From Bemisia tabaci (taxonomy: Eukaryota; Arthropoda; Insecta; Hemiptera; Aleyrodidae), in the NCBI RefSeq assembly GCF_918797505.1, contig NC_092801.1, positions 10,478,001 to 10,542,000 of the forward strand: a stretch of 64,000 nucleotides of DNA, read 5' to 3'. Positions 46,001-60,500 of this stretch are shown here, piece by piece. A program made the translations under genes and the position numbers. Within the stretch, counting starts at the first letter, position 1. The number at the start of each line of letters is the position of its first letter. Under the pieces are notes generated by a model that saw only the letters and a program-made list of their open reading frames with translations, was not told the DNA's origin and did no database searches.

Positions 46001-49000
46001 TTTTCTCTGCATTGCACTCATTCAGTTTACAGAGGATGTCCATGACCAAAGTGCGAAGCCACGTATCTCCATCGCGATGACTCAAAAACTCCGCTGGAAA
46101 CATAACTGAACTCTGTTTCTTGAAAACAGAATATAGACAGTGGAAGTCCGCATACGTTTATCGTTCGCGGTACTTCAAAATTTTCACTCCTATTTTATTC
46201 TTTCTCAGGAGAACATAAATCGATATCATTTTTTGAAGTTTCCGCAGACATTTCTTCGCACAAAGAAGGAAAACCACGGCAGTTTTTTAGAACTGTCGTT
46301 GAGTAGTTTTCCCATTTAAAAAATGAAGGAAGTCTGCAACGTTGGAAACCGAGATACGTAGTCGCCGACTTTCACCGTTGAACAGTGGATCGAGTCAACA
46401 GGAGAAGTTGGACAAAATTTGGAAACTTTCAACGCTTATATGACTCCGTTTATACAAACTTTGAGGTTCTGAAAGTGGCTTAATTGGTCTCCTCGTTTTG
46501 AAAAAACGATGGGGAAAAAAAATGTGACGAGGTAAACATCAAAATTTGCAGTCTCAGTCCAAAATTCCATGTCCGACCTCTCTGATTAATTCGATCCACT
46601 GTCTGTCGATGTAAGAAGTAGGAGAATGGGCGCCTTCATTTTTTTGGATATGCAAACCGCACTCCTCCAAGTGGTAACAGTGGTCTCCGATGAAAGGACT
46701 GCATCAAATAGGAACTTCTTGTGGAGGGTTATTCTTCAACCTCATAGAGAAAGAAAAGGAGGTGTTTGCATTTTGGGCATCTTGGATTTTTTGATGACGT
46801 AGGTCGGTACGGACGACTTTTAATAATCGATTTTCTTGGTACTTCATCGAAAAAAGTCATTCTACGTAAAGTGTTTGAAATTATATCATGAGTTGATTTA
46901 AGCAGGAAAATCGGACATTATGGTCGGTTTTTAATACTTCGAATTCCGGATTTTGCTGGCCATGCTGTACCGACCTACGTCACGGGATAAACAATCCTCA
47001 ATACGCAAACACCTCCTTTTTCCTTCTGCATGCTCTTGAACGGGTTATTCTTTTACCTGGATTTTCCGATTCTTCTGCTGGATTTGGAGTTGGACGGCTT
47101 TGAACTTGTCCTGGAGGTCAGGAGGCGGCCGTCTTGAGAGCATGGTTTTCAAGTCGGCGTACAACTCCTCCGCCTCCTTGAGTTGCTCCTCCTTCTCGAC
47201 CACTTCCGACGTTTTCGAGAGCACTCGTTTCTGGAGCAGCTGCATCTTGTTGATCAGCTGATAACACTCTGGATCTGAGCCCTACGCAATCAGAACCGCT
47301 AGTAGACGGGTCGAAATGGACCACTAGACAAGGTACAAATTTCAGCATTCTGATACATGTTTCTTTATCCAAATTTCACGTAAAACACGATGCGCACAAC
47401 AAAAATTACCGCAATTATCTCCTTACAAAGATATTTAATGATTCTTAATGCGTGAATTCAAACCACCCGCTCATGAAAACTCAATGCTCTACGTGATTCA
47501 CATCGCGCACTAAACGTTATCATGACAATCTCTGCGATATAACAATCTGGCAACCTCAATCTTGTCGCCTCGGCTCAGCTATAGCAAATTGCTAATAGTT
47601 TGAACAACACATGGTGGGAAATGAACATTGCTCGATTGAGAAGCTTCCTGAAACCGTTGTAGAGCGCGATTTAACTCACGTAGAGCTTTGAGTTTCTTGT
47701 GAGCGGGCAGTTCAAATTCCTCGTAACCAATGTGAAATAAGAACGTTAATATCTTCTTTAGGAGTTGGTTTCAGTAATTTTCGTTGTGTGAATCGTGTTC
47801 TACGTGAAATTCTGGTTAAGGGCTATGTATCAGATTGCTTAAATTCGTACCTTGTCTTGGGGTCCATTTAGAGATCGCAATTCTGTTGTCAGGAGACTAA
47901 AGCACTCATTTACCAATTGTAACAAAGAAATTCAACGTAAAAAAGGCGTGGTTTTTTTAGAGAGAAAACATCACATTCGATACTGATATCGAAACTGCAC
48001 TCGAATGCGATATTTTCTCTCTAAAAAACCCCCGCCATTATTACGTTAAATTTCTTTGTTAAAATTGGTAAGTGAGTGCTATAGTCTCCTGACAACAAAA
48101 TTGCGATCTCAAAATTGGAGGAAAATGACGAATAGCTGAAAAAATGGAGCCAATTGATGCGATGTATCGCATGCCGTTTTGACACAAAATATGGCGTCCA
48201 TCGAATCATCTTAAGGGAGAGCAAATGGCATCATTCCTTGAAGTTTTCGCAGAATTCTCTTTCCTCAGAGAAGAAAAATCACAGCAATTTTTAAGATTTC
48301 CCGTTGAAAAAAAAATAAAGTATGACAGAAAGTCTGCGACGTCGAAAACCAAGATACGTGGTTGCGAACTTACCACGTCGATATCATGAATGTGTCTTAA
48401 TAGAGGTATCATTCGGGGGTGGGGGGTCAGGGGAAGGGGAAAATTTCTAGTGCCAAGTCCTAGTATCCGTGACGGTTAGCATACATTTTAAACTTCATTA
48501 GAGGAATAAGTGGCTTGATTCAAGCAGAAATATGCTCAAATTTACCGCCGAGAATGAATCAATGAAAAGAATAATGCTTGTATTAAGAAGAAAAAATGCT
48601 TGTATTATAAGAAGAAAAAATGCTTGTATAAGAAGAAAAGTCACTTACATCAAACAGAAACCCGCTTTCATTCGGCGATTTTATTCTTGATTTAAAATAA
48701 AATCTTCTTGACGGCACACTCAATAATGTTTCTACCCAAATCAAGTCACTATTTTCTCTAATGAAATTCAAAAATTTCCTACACGTTGTGAAATACGGAA
48801 GCAAGGGCTCACTGGGTTTTTGGACTACCGCTCTCTTTTTGTGCCGTAGTATCTTGATTTATTCTGCGCGGGAAGCTCTGTGATGCCTAACATTCTTGAT
48901 ACGTTGGAGCGCCTTCAGTTTCGTATGATACTGTGCAACACTTCTGTGGCGCAATAGTTGCTTGAAGCGCCGTGGCACTCCGCGCCTCGGCGGGCAACCA

Positions 49001-52000
49001 GCGTGACCCGCGAACTGGCGCCTACAAACCTAAGAGGGATACTTCACGCATTGCGCAATGCGTGAAGTATCCCTGTCAGGTTTGTAGGCGCCAGTGCGCG
49101 TTCCGCGGTGGCAGCACACTGCACTGCTCTGTGTTAGGCCCTAATATTTAAACTCGCGGAGTCAGCGTTTTTCAATTCATGATTTTGAAATGTTTGTACA
49201 CTCTGCTGGATTATTCTCATGAAATTGAAGTTGTGTAATGATCTCCAGTAATTTAAAGTTCCGTTTTTGATGGACGGTCATAGTAATTTCCTCTGCCAAT
49301 CCACAAGATTCAACTACTAAAATACGATCTCGCGACACGTTGCACCAACTCAATCACTAAAAGTAACCGATATTGTTTTACAGGCAAAATCATCTAAGAA
49401 CTACACTGAACAAAAAAACCCTCGGTGTATTTACTAAAAAAAGGGTAAAATTACTAAGAATTCAGGGTTCTATTTGATCCCAGTTTTTTCTTGGTAAAAT
49501 TACCATTTATGGAATTGGTAATTTTACCGAGAAATCTCGGTAAAATTATTGACTTTCTCGGTAATTTTACTGGACCCCGGTAAAAACGCCAATATTTTTT
49601 ATCGACTGTGGTAGAATTACCGAGATAAATGGCAAAGTTACCGGGAATTGATTACCAATAAAAGTGGTATTCCTCCCTTAAAAAAACAGTAAAAATACCG
49701 GTTTTTATAGGTAAGCTTACCAGTCTGTCTTGGTAAAATTACCAATAATTGGTAAAAAAAGTGAAATGGTAAAGGTACCAACGGACCTTGGTAAAAACAC
49801 CGAGAATTTTTTTTCAGTGTTCTCCTACCTCTAGCTTTCTCCATCGATGAATGTTGAGAGGATTTTGCAGTTCCTCCTCCAAAGCTCGACACTTGACTCT
49901 CTCTTTTGCTAGATCTCGCTCCAGGTTGAAAATGTGCTGTCTCGAGTCGGCCAGACTCGCCAAACTCCTCCGTAAAGCTGTTTTCTCCGATCTTCAGAAA
50001 AAAATTCGAGCTCATCACCATAATCGCGGTTACAAAAATAATGATAAAATCTATTAAGCGATAGATTCTATTGGTAGCTAAATCAGAGTAGCTTCATACA
50101 ATTTTCTTTGAAGTCGTTTTAAGGGACTTGTCATTACAATATTTTTCAGGCAACACTTCAGTATAGAGCAGTGACGATTCTAGCAAGTTGGGAACACCGT
50201 TTTTTCTCCATTTAAATGTATGTTAAACGATAGATTTCTAGGTGCGGCAGCCTGTCTCACTAAGAATCTATATATCGACGGTGAAACTACCAGACCACGT
50301 ATCTCGTTTGCGGTGTTTAAAAATCTCCACTCACATTTTGTTTTTTTGAAGGAAATCAAATCAATATCATTCCTTACAGTTTTCACAGATTTTTTTCCGC
50401 ACAAAGAGGAAAAATCACGGAAGTTTTCACGAATTGACGTTGAGTAGTTTTCTTTTTAAAAAATAAAGTATGACAGGAAGTCTGCGACGTCGCAAATCGA
50501 GATATGTGGTTTGGTAGTTTCACCGTCGATATTCAATGGGTTACAATAGTGTACCTATTAAGAACGTTGCCCTCTTGCTAGAATCGTCACTTTTATGGAG
50601 AGCTCTGTTTGCTCTATAAATGAATTTTTACTGTTATACTGTGAAACATTGAAATAATAGAAGTAGTATTATAATCAGATTTATTGGCTGTACAAAGTAT
50701 CAGATATGCGGATTTAATTTTCCAGATGTAAAACTAAGTAGACTCATTTCATCGGTTTCATCGGGATATCACTCACTAATGGATTACATTTTGCAATAAG
50801 GAACCACTATCTCTGGCTTTTCCGTAAAAGCACCTCCCCTATGGTATAAATATTTTTTTTTTTTTAAAGAATGAGCCAGAAATGGTGGTTCCTTATTGCA
50901 AAATGCAATCCAAATATTCGCCCCTCTGACGTAAGGGCGTACCTCAATTTCAACCCGAGCCTCGCTTTAATGGGGCTCATGAGGGAAATCGAGATACGTC
51001 CTTACGTCAGAGGAGCGACGAAATGTTGTGTGTGGATTCGAAAGTTGTCTAATTCTTCAGATAAAGCTTTTATTTCGTAGATAACCGGTGAATGTTTTTA
51101 CTTGAAATTTAATGAGATAGTATTCACCTTAGTTTAACAACTTCTAATTTTAGTAGTCGTATGTCGTCGAGGCGCATGGTGTATTGCGTCTCTCCTTTTT
51201 GAAGGGAGTCTTGCAATGACTCAATTTTCTTATTGGCCGCTTCCACCTCCTCTGTCTTTTTCATCAGTTGCGTGTTCAAAACGTCTCGTTCGGTGATCAT
51301 CTGGAAAATTTAAGCATTTCAAGTTTGGAAACGGATGAGAACAATTTGAAGGAAAACTGTCTACTTTTAGAGGGCCCTTCACTTCGGCACATGTTGTCGT
51401 TCGGGTCATTTTCGGACCCCAGACGGCTTTTTGGCTGCATATATCTATGGATAAAGATGAAAGACGCACATTTCCTTTGCAGCGTTTAACAAGATTTGCA
51501 GCACCACAAGGAGAGACACTCATTATTTGATTTAGCCACCGATATGTGACACTTCTATTCGGGGGGGGGGGGGGGGGATCAGCCCACCAAAGTTCAAGAT
51601 TCAGTTATTGATATAGGAGTGCTTTACAGCTCGGCACAAAATACCCAAAAATATCAACCCATAAAGCCAGAGTCACGGCGATGTAAAGTTCGTGTTTCAA
51701 AAGTCGCCATTCCGAACAAAAAAAAAAAAAAAAAAAAAAAAAATTGACAATTCCAATCCGCTATATTTAGAGCACTACATAGACCGATTTGGATACATTT
51801 TTCGGACCTCCATTGGCACAATGAGGAACTAAGCCGGTTGCAACTTTCTTTATACGACTCAAACTAGTATTTTGCATAGACATCCCAAAATCCGATTTTT
51901 CGACCCATCTACTTACTGCAAGAAAAATCGCTGCCCTGAGAATTTTGCCTCCGTGGGCTGTGATCTCTTTCACATAATACTTTCACCAACGTATTTTCTA

Positions 52001-55000
52001 TCATATGCTTTGACAACAGTGCAAACCGTGCATAGTAAAAATCGCATTGCGTTCGACGAAGTTTGCATGCAATTTGACTGATAATTGTCACTGAGACTTA
52101 AAAAATTCGATTTTTTTTTTACAAAACTTTGAGGGACCTCACGCCCAACCCTTCTCTCTTGAAATAATTACGGGGGAAAAATGTTATGGAACGCAAAAAT
52201 CTTATTACGGTTTGCATAATTGATGCTTCGAGTAGCTCTCTTCAAAAATTCGACAGTTATTTTTTAAACCTGCCACATATGGACGTATTAATGCGAAATG
52301 GAACTATGTGCAAGTGGAAAGATGGGGTGTGCTCGTTAGTTGAGGGCCATAAGATTTAATAGGAATTTAAAAGCGCCAGTGACATCAGCGACGACGCCTT
52401 GTTCGTCAGTCTTTAACTCATGAGCCCTGTCCACAACGCTCTTGTCACTTGCCTACGGCTCACGAGTTAGTGCTCAGTTCCTTCTCAAAAGGAACTATAT
52501 CCCATTTTACATTGTTTCTTATGCAGTTTCCGCGAATACACCACACCCCATCTTTCCACTTGCACATAGTTCCATCTAGCATAAATACGTCCGTATTTTC
52601 CACCGCGGTGCATTTTGTGATTCAAATGACAAGACAAACCTTTTCGAGCCCCCTTTCTCCTTGTTTCTTCTCGCGACATAACTCGGCAATGATGGAGTTC
52701 AAATTTTTATTTTGCGTCGTTAACTCGGTTACAATTTGTTTCGCGTCTTTGAGTTCGTTCTCGCGGCTGACGATCTCCTTAAAAAGTGCGTCCTTCTCTT
52801 TTTCAATCTTTTGAAGCTCTGCAAAAGTGGAGGGTCATTTTTCACTTTCATTAAAAATAAATATTTTTTCGGGAGTATTTTGGCAACATTCGGAGTTTTA
52901 TGCGGCGTTTGTCCTTAATAATGTAGTTTTAAAAAGTAGACCTACAAGAATAATTGCATTTCGAACTCTAAATCGATCATATTCGACTGACAGAAATATT
53001 TTAACACGAGAGTGATGCGGTACTGCCTACACAAAAATATGAGGGCTTTTGACTGATTTTCAGCCGTTATGTTTCAACTTTCAATTCAATGTTCTTACGA
53101 TCCGCAGGATACTGCAGATCTATGAGTCAGGCATCTCTCCTTCATCGATAAGTTCACGAGTGGGTTGATTATTGAAATTGATAGACAAAGCTATAGATAA
53201 ATAAGACATAGGGATTGTGGAGCGATCCTATTGGTGGTTATCCAATAGATTAAGGGAGAAAATGATGGACTAACCATAGGGTATATCGTTGGTTGCCGTT
53301 AGTTAGCCCATTACCTACCTCCTGTGTCCATTACAACCACCCGTTTCCACCAATAGGATCTCCTCATATCTCTTTCGTCTTCGTTGTCTATAGCTTTGTC
53401 TATGAATTTCAATAATCAGCCCGCAGTTATAAAATTTAAAGTAAAATGCAATTATCTCAACTCCCTGAAAGCTAAATCCCAGTGGCTTGTCTACTAAATT
53501 CGCAGTAAAATAAAATCTAAAAATTAATCATAAAATCACAACAATTTCTAACAGTGCCCCACTTTGCCATGCCATTATAATTTTTCCATATCATGTTACT
53601 TAAGTTGCTATCTATAAACTATTAGTTTAATAACATTTGAAAAATTTAAAAGACTATACTTACTCGACTGCTCTCGCATTAATTGCGATTCTTTTTGTTT
53701 AATGTCATCTTTCTGCTGCTCCGCTTGATGGTTCAGCACCTTGAGTTTCTGCTTGTATGCGGCTAGTTGCTCCTAAAATTATTTAATGAAAGACAAGACA
53801 AGAAAAAAAAACTGCAGCATAATTGAAAATGTCAATGAGGAGTCATTTTCGGTAATTTTCGTAGCGTGAATCGTGTTTTGAATGAAAATTTGGCTGAGAA
53901 ACATGTATCAAAATGCTTAAGTTTGTACCTTGTCTTCTGGTCCATTATAGATTTTCCATCAAAACGACGCACACATCTCAGAAACTCCCTCTTCATAAAT
54001 GGACCGCGTTTAGCAGGAGGAAACCAAGCCACATCAGCTATTGCCGAATTTAATTGTGTCATTGAATTTTTTATACGAAAACGGCTCTGCGGCTTTTTGT
54101 GCAAATTTCAGTGGATTTGCTGCATAGTACGAAGCAAATTCCTTGAACATTTCAAGAAATTCCACACAAATGTTCTCTTATAGAAAATTAAATTGCCCAA
54201 TAACATTCGGCAATAGCTGATGTGGCTTGGTTCCTTTTTGCTAATTTAACACGTTTCTAATGCGCCTTACATCACGGAAAAAAAAGATGTAGGGGTTAAG
54301 TCCCGACTGTTGGATGATATGGACATTTCCAATTAATTATGGTAATACCCCAATTAATTGTGGCAATACCCCAATTAATTGTGGTAATACCCCGATTAAT
54401 TGTGATAGTATCCCGATAAATTAAAGGTTACTAACCCAAATGTTGCGGTACTACCCCAACTTGAATTGCGATACTACCAAAATTAATTAGAAATGTCCAT
54501 ATCATCCAATAAATTGGGGTAGTACCACAATTTTAGGGGATATCCCCTCACACTTTTTTTTCCGTGATGGTCTCAATCTGATACTGTTAAGAGATAGAGA
54601 GAGATAGAATCAGCAAGAATCACCGAGAAATTAAAACGCCTGCAATTCAGTGGCTATGCAATTTAAACTACTTGAAAGTCGATATAATTGCATCCTCCCG
54701 TATTTCCCCTTTAATCTCATGATCGCAACGTTGACGCAGTGTCTTACTAAGAGCGATGAAGATGCTATTCAATTTATTTCTAGTGGCTTGTAAATCGCCG
54801 GCGACCCTACTAACATTTTTCAACGAAAGATTCGCGATATTTTTACGTTAAATTGTGATTCTTTTACGATTTTTTGGCGATGAAGTTGCCAGGATCATCA
54901 ATATGTGAGCAAATATCCTCAATCTTGTCACAATTTCATCCCTTTAAAATTGCGTTCGATAAAATCGAGATTTTATCTCAATTTATCACGATTTTTTGTT

Positions 55001-57523
55001 CGATTATATTGCAATAAATCGACGTCGATAAAATTGTGAAACATTCTCCGATCAAATCATGCACAACTCATCGCGATCATTGCTGCTTCGGGATTGCTAA
55101 TTGCCTGCCACACAAGAATCGCTATTTACAATTAGAAAAACGAAATTACCTCGGTGTCATAAAGATGTTTGCAGAAGCTGTTTTTTTCAGCACGGACAGC
55201 ATCCAGGGATAACTGTTCGTTGCTTAGCTTCTTTTTTACTTCATCAAGCTCTTTTTTCAGGGCTTTTATCGCTGAATCTTTCTTTTGTCCATCCTCTAAC
55301 GTCAACTCCAGCTTCTGCTTTAAATTTGCGATTTCTTTCTCTAACCTGAAAAATGAGGGATTACTTGCAAAATTTGACTTTCGGATAATGTTGACATACA
55401 ACGGTAATGTTGACTACAAACAGTTACATAGTCGTTGCATCTTATCGAGGGGTGCAGTAAAAAAGGATCGCCCTAAAGAGTTTAAAAACGATAACCTTAA
55501 CTCCTATGTTTCAAAATGTACGTTATTATTTTTTGAATTAAAAACGAGCCTAATATTGTCTGCCCTCTTGTACAAACTATCGGGCAGTATTTGAAAATTT
55601 CAACAGAAAATTCCTCATAAAATGAGGGAAATTTAGAAAATTTATGATTAAATATTATTGATAAGTTTTTCCTCAAAAAAGAAACTTCATAGAGAAAGAT
55701 ACGCGTTTTTGTACTCTCAATAATAGAGTGTATCTGAGCAGGCAAATAGACCTCGCATAAGAACGCTTGACCATTCCCATAAATTATCAATTCCGGGACC
55801 GTTCAGTAACTTTAACGCAAGACGGCCTTTAAAAAAGGCCGATCAATAGATAGTGGGAACTAATGAGACAACTACCTTTTAAATTAGGAACGAGCTCAAG
55901 CGAGGTTGTATTTAATCTGTAGACGAAAATTTGAAATAAATTTGTCCTTCCTACATGCATAACTTTTCCTTGAAAGACACGCATTAAAAGTAATTTATGC
56001 AATGTGCAAAATGCCTATGAACCATTAAAATATGACCCATGACTGAAAAAACAGTGATGAGCTGTAGCACTCAGTTTATATCATTGCCCCAGAGCAAAAA
56101 TGTACTCAACTCCATTTCAGTCATTTTGAGATTTCAGGGGAAAACTACACATGGCTTTGGCTTTATTGAATCTATTAATTGTTTATTCACATTTTCGGAG
56201 TTCCATATGTCTCAAAACCAGTGCAGATGGGTACTTTATCAAAGTTTTTACCCGTAAGAAACCTTTGGAGATTTCCAAGATGCACATACCTAAAATTTTC
56301 CAAAAAATGTGAGTCAATTACTTCTTTTCTCAGGAGTAAACTATTCCAATATAAAGATGCATTGATTGCGTTGATGCAAAGATTGTACACGATGCTTATT
56401 TTTTTACTCACTTCTCTTTGTCTTTTTCAATGGTGTTATGTGCCACTTTGAGTTTGCTCAGTTCTTCCCTGGCACTTTCCAGAATTAACTCGGCCTCTTT
56501 TTTCTGCTGTTCCTGAATCTTCCGATTTTTCGCTTCTTCGTAATTGGCAGCTGAGGATGTAGAGCATAAAGTAATCAGCATTTTGGAACGGTTTACAGAG
56601 CAATGGAACTTTTTTCCAACCTACACACTCGAAGTCTCTGAGTAGTCCAGACGCCTGGTAAGTCTACCTGGAATTTTGGGTACACAGCGATTTTTTTAAC
56701 TTACATTATATTTTTTGGGTCGCTGAATCCGAATCTGAAGTTTCCTACCGCGTATCTGGTGAGCATTTTCCGCCATTTTGAAAAAATAGCCTAAAAAGGC
56801 CTTTTTTGCGGTTTTTTTAAATATAGCGGCTACGCATGAGAAAAAGTCCCGGATTTAGTTAATGTTTTGAATAGCTGACATAATATGGAAGAAAATGGTA
56901 TATGAATATGCTAGGTTTGCTCAAAAATTGAGGAACCTCGGATCTCGGAACTTTGGAACGCTTCGGAACTTGGCGGACCGCGCGGCGTCCGCGGCGAGCC
57001 GGATCGCGCGTTGACGGGTGCGCCGCGAAAACGTGAATGGGCGCGATGTTCACGATGCTGTATCTTCCTCAATTTGTAAGCAAACCTGGCATATGTATAC
57101 ACCACTTTCTTCCGAAATAATTATGTCAGCTATTCAAAACATTAACTAAATCCGGGACTTTTTCTCATGCGTAGCCGCTATAAAAAAAAACCGCAAAAAA
57201 GGCCTTTTTAGGCCATTTTTTCAAAATGGCGAAAAATGCTCACCAGATACGCGGTAGGAAACTTCAGATTCGGATTCAGCGACCCAAAAAACATAAAGTA
57301 AGCGAAAAAAATCGCTGTGAACCCGAAATTCCAGGTAGCCTCATTTTTTGCTACCAGGCGCCAGAGTGTGTGCTAAAAATTACGTAGACCATATGGATCG
57401 CATCTAGCAAAAAAGAACCAGCGCGATTACAGTGTCTTCAAAATCGGGCAATAACTTCTTTTTTTCTTTTAAGAATACTCAATATATGTACAGTATTAAC
57501 ATTTGGCTTCTTTTCCTTTTGAA

Positions 57524-57599
<76 letters not shown>

Positions 57600-60500
57600 T
57601 CAAAATAAATAAATCGCGATTAAAATACATCAAAATATTAAGTCTCCGTGCTCACCCGTAGCCTTGAGCAAATTGTTGTTGACTACCTCGAGTTCGACGA
57701 CCAATGCTTTGCGAGCCTTGATCTCCTGCTCCTTCTCCTTGATGATGATATCTCGCTCTCGCTCCACGTCAACGAGCCTCAGCCGGAGTCTCTCTCTGTC
57801 CTGCACGAGGAGGTTGTTCTTCGCTTCCGATTCCTGGATCCGCCGTTGAAAAGTGTCGCGCATCTTGTTCGTCTTTCGCAGCTCCCCGTTCACCTTCCGC
57901 AGATCTTCGTCCAACATCTCATCAAAAACACAAACCGGATGTTTTAGAAACTCCCCACGTAGAGATATACGAAAAAAAAAAACACTTAAGGTAATTCGAT
58001 GGACGCCATATTTTGTGTCAGAACGGCTTGCGATACATCGCATCAATTGGTTCCATTTTTTCAGCTACTCATCATTTTTCTCCAATTTTGAGATCGCAAT
58101 TCCGTTGTCAGGAGACTAAAGCACTCACTTACCAATTTTAATAAAGAAATTCAACGTAATAAAGGCGTGGTTTTTTTTAGAGAGAAAATATCGCATTCGA
58201 GTGCAGTTTCGATATCAGTATTGCCCTAGAGGGTACTTCTAGTGTCGCGGAGATGGCCGGAACCCTTGGATACCTAGGGCGGCATCCACGGGGGTTGGGC
58301 TCCTTGGATGTCAAGGGGGGCAGCCCCGAGGGTTGGATTCCTTAGATGTTAGGGGGGCAGCCCCCGGGAAGTGGGGCACCTTGGATGCCATGTGGGTCAG
58401 CCCCTGGGTGGGGGGCTTCTTGTTTGCCTGGGGGGCACCCCGAGGGTTGGTTTCCTCCAACCTTGGGAGTACTGGCATTCCCGAGTAAAAAGAGCATGCG
58501 GTACTCAACAGAATGTTTGCAATATACATAAATTCCAAAGTCAGGAGCAATCAAAACAGGGAGAGGGCGGCGGGCTAAGGAATGTGGGCCATAGACATAA
58601 GTTCCACAGGAATCGGTAATCGAAAGAGGAAGCCGGCGGCGGGCTAAGGAATGTGGACGATAGACATAAATTCCAAACTCGGGGGTTCTGGCATTTCCGA
58701 GTAAAAACAGCATACGGTTCGTTACAGAATGTCGGCAATAGACATAAATTCCACAGTGATGACAGTTGGTGATGGTGTAATGGTTTAGGGGTCATCATTT
58801 GCGAGCAGTCAAGCTAAATCCTCAAATATACATAGATAAATCATATAGATAAATATAATGTAATGTAGATAAATACTCAAATTTTTCATTTTAGCGTATA
58901 AACCTGATATGGTTGAAAATATCAATTTTTACTTCATGAAGCTATTCGCTTTTCAACACTCTCAAGAACAATGGGTCAAAATTTTAAGTCGATATTTTCA
59001 TATTTTGTTGTGGCAGATCACGGCAATTTTGAAATGGTATTCCACAAACTCCTCTATAGATGTAGGGATTTTATCACGACACTGTGCTAAAACTGACTTT
59101 AAAAGTCAAACAAATTTTTCAAAAACACTAGATCTGCCCACGAGTGCCCTCATCAGTTATATTGTTGCTAATGCATAAAGGAGTTCAAATTACCTTCATC
59201 TGTGTGACCAGAGCAGCGATGCGCTGATTGGCTGCGTCGTGGCTAACCGACTTATTCTGCAAGTCTGTCTGAGCCTTGATTAGGGATGACGATAGTGCTT
59301 CGTTCTTTTGCACGATGTGCTCGTTTATTGCCTGAAAAAAAGATCAACGAATTCTCATAAACACCGCGTGGAAAACACCGTGCGTGGTTCGTATTAGTTA
59401 ATCGACATCCAACCGTATACCATGTTCTAGAGGCACAGTGCAATGTAAACACATTGAAATAAAATTCAATTTTTTTTACCATGAAATAGCAATATTTTCA
59501 TATTTTTTGGTCCTTAAACTTCGATTTTACATGATCAATAGGATGACGTTAATGTATCAGAGAGGTATAAAATCCACAATACAAAGTTAAACTGCAACTT
59601 ATTTCAATTTTCTTGCAAAAGATGTCAATAAGGGAAGCCCCTTGTGATAGCAGATAGGCAACGTGCACAACACTCCGATGCAGTGGCATTAATTTCACTA
59701 CGCAATTGCAATTGATTCCAATCTGTTTTTTCTTTGGTGCAAGCGATTTTCTGTGAAAAAAATTTCTTACCGTCACTTGCTTCAGATTCGTCTCGATTTC
59801 CGCCACCGCCTTTTTCGTCAGTTCTAATTGTGAGTTGAGCTGCGTAACTTCATCATTGAGTGTTAAAATTTTTTTGTTGGCTTTTTTCAGTTCTTCCTCC
59901 ACGCCCTGCCTCAGCCGCACTTCCCTCGCCAGCTCCGAGTCTTTGTTCTATAGATTAGCAAAAAAAGAGAAACAAAATGTTATTCTACTTGCACGATTTT
60001 TGACAGACGAACAATGATGTCATAAGAACGGAACTTTAAGTGAAAAATAATAAAAATTGCGTTACTTTACAAAATGCATAAAAATGCATTAGGTACAGCT
60101 TTCGGCAAATTTAGAAAAAAATGTTAAAAAAATTAAATCCGAAAATGAAGGCCTTGAGAACACTCCACACAACGTATGCAGGAATTTTTTTTTTTGAATT
60201 TGAGAGTAGTTCGATGGCCCAAGTACGAAGACACGTATCTCCTTCGCGGAGTATCAGAATTTCCGTTACTATTTTATTTGTGCGGGGTAAAACAGGCCAA
60301 AATACGGAATATTCTGCTGGCTGTGAAGAAAAATAAAGGCACTTTTCAAAAAAGCAGGTTGACTAGTTTCCCGAAGAAAAAATTAAGTGTGACAGGAAGT
60401 CTGCGATGATGCAAACGGAGATACGCGGTTACACACTTTAGCAATCGAGTTTTAAGCATTCTAGGCGGAGACTCACTTAAACTACAGAATAATAACATAT

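Noticed and set aside
55169..55594. 141-aa plus-strand frame
   Set aside because: Antisense shadow of CFAP58 exon 7 extended into intron.
58311..58713. Proline/glycine-rich frames on both strands
   Set aside because: Products of the GC-rich minisatellite.
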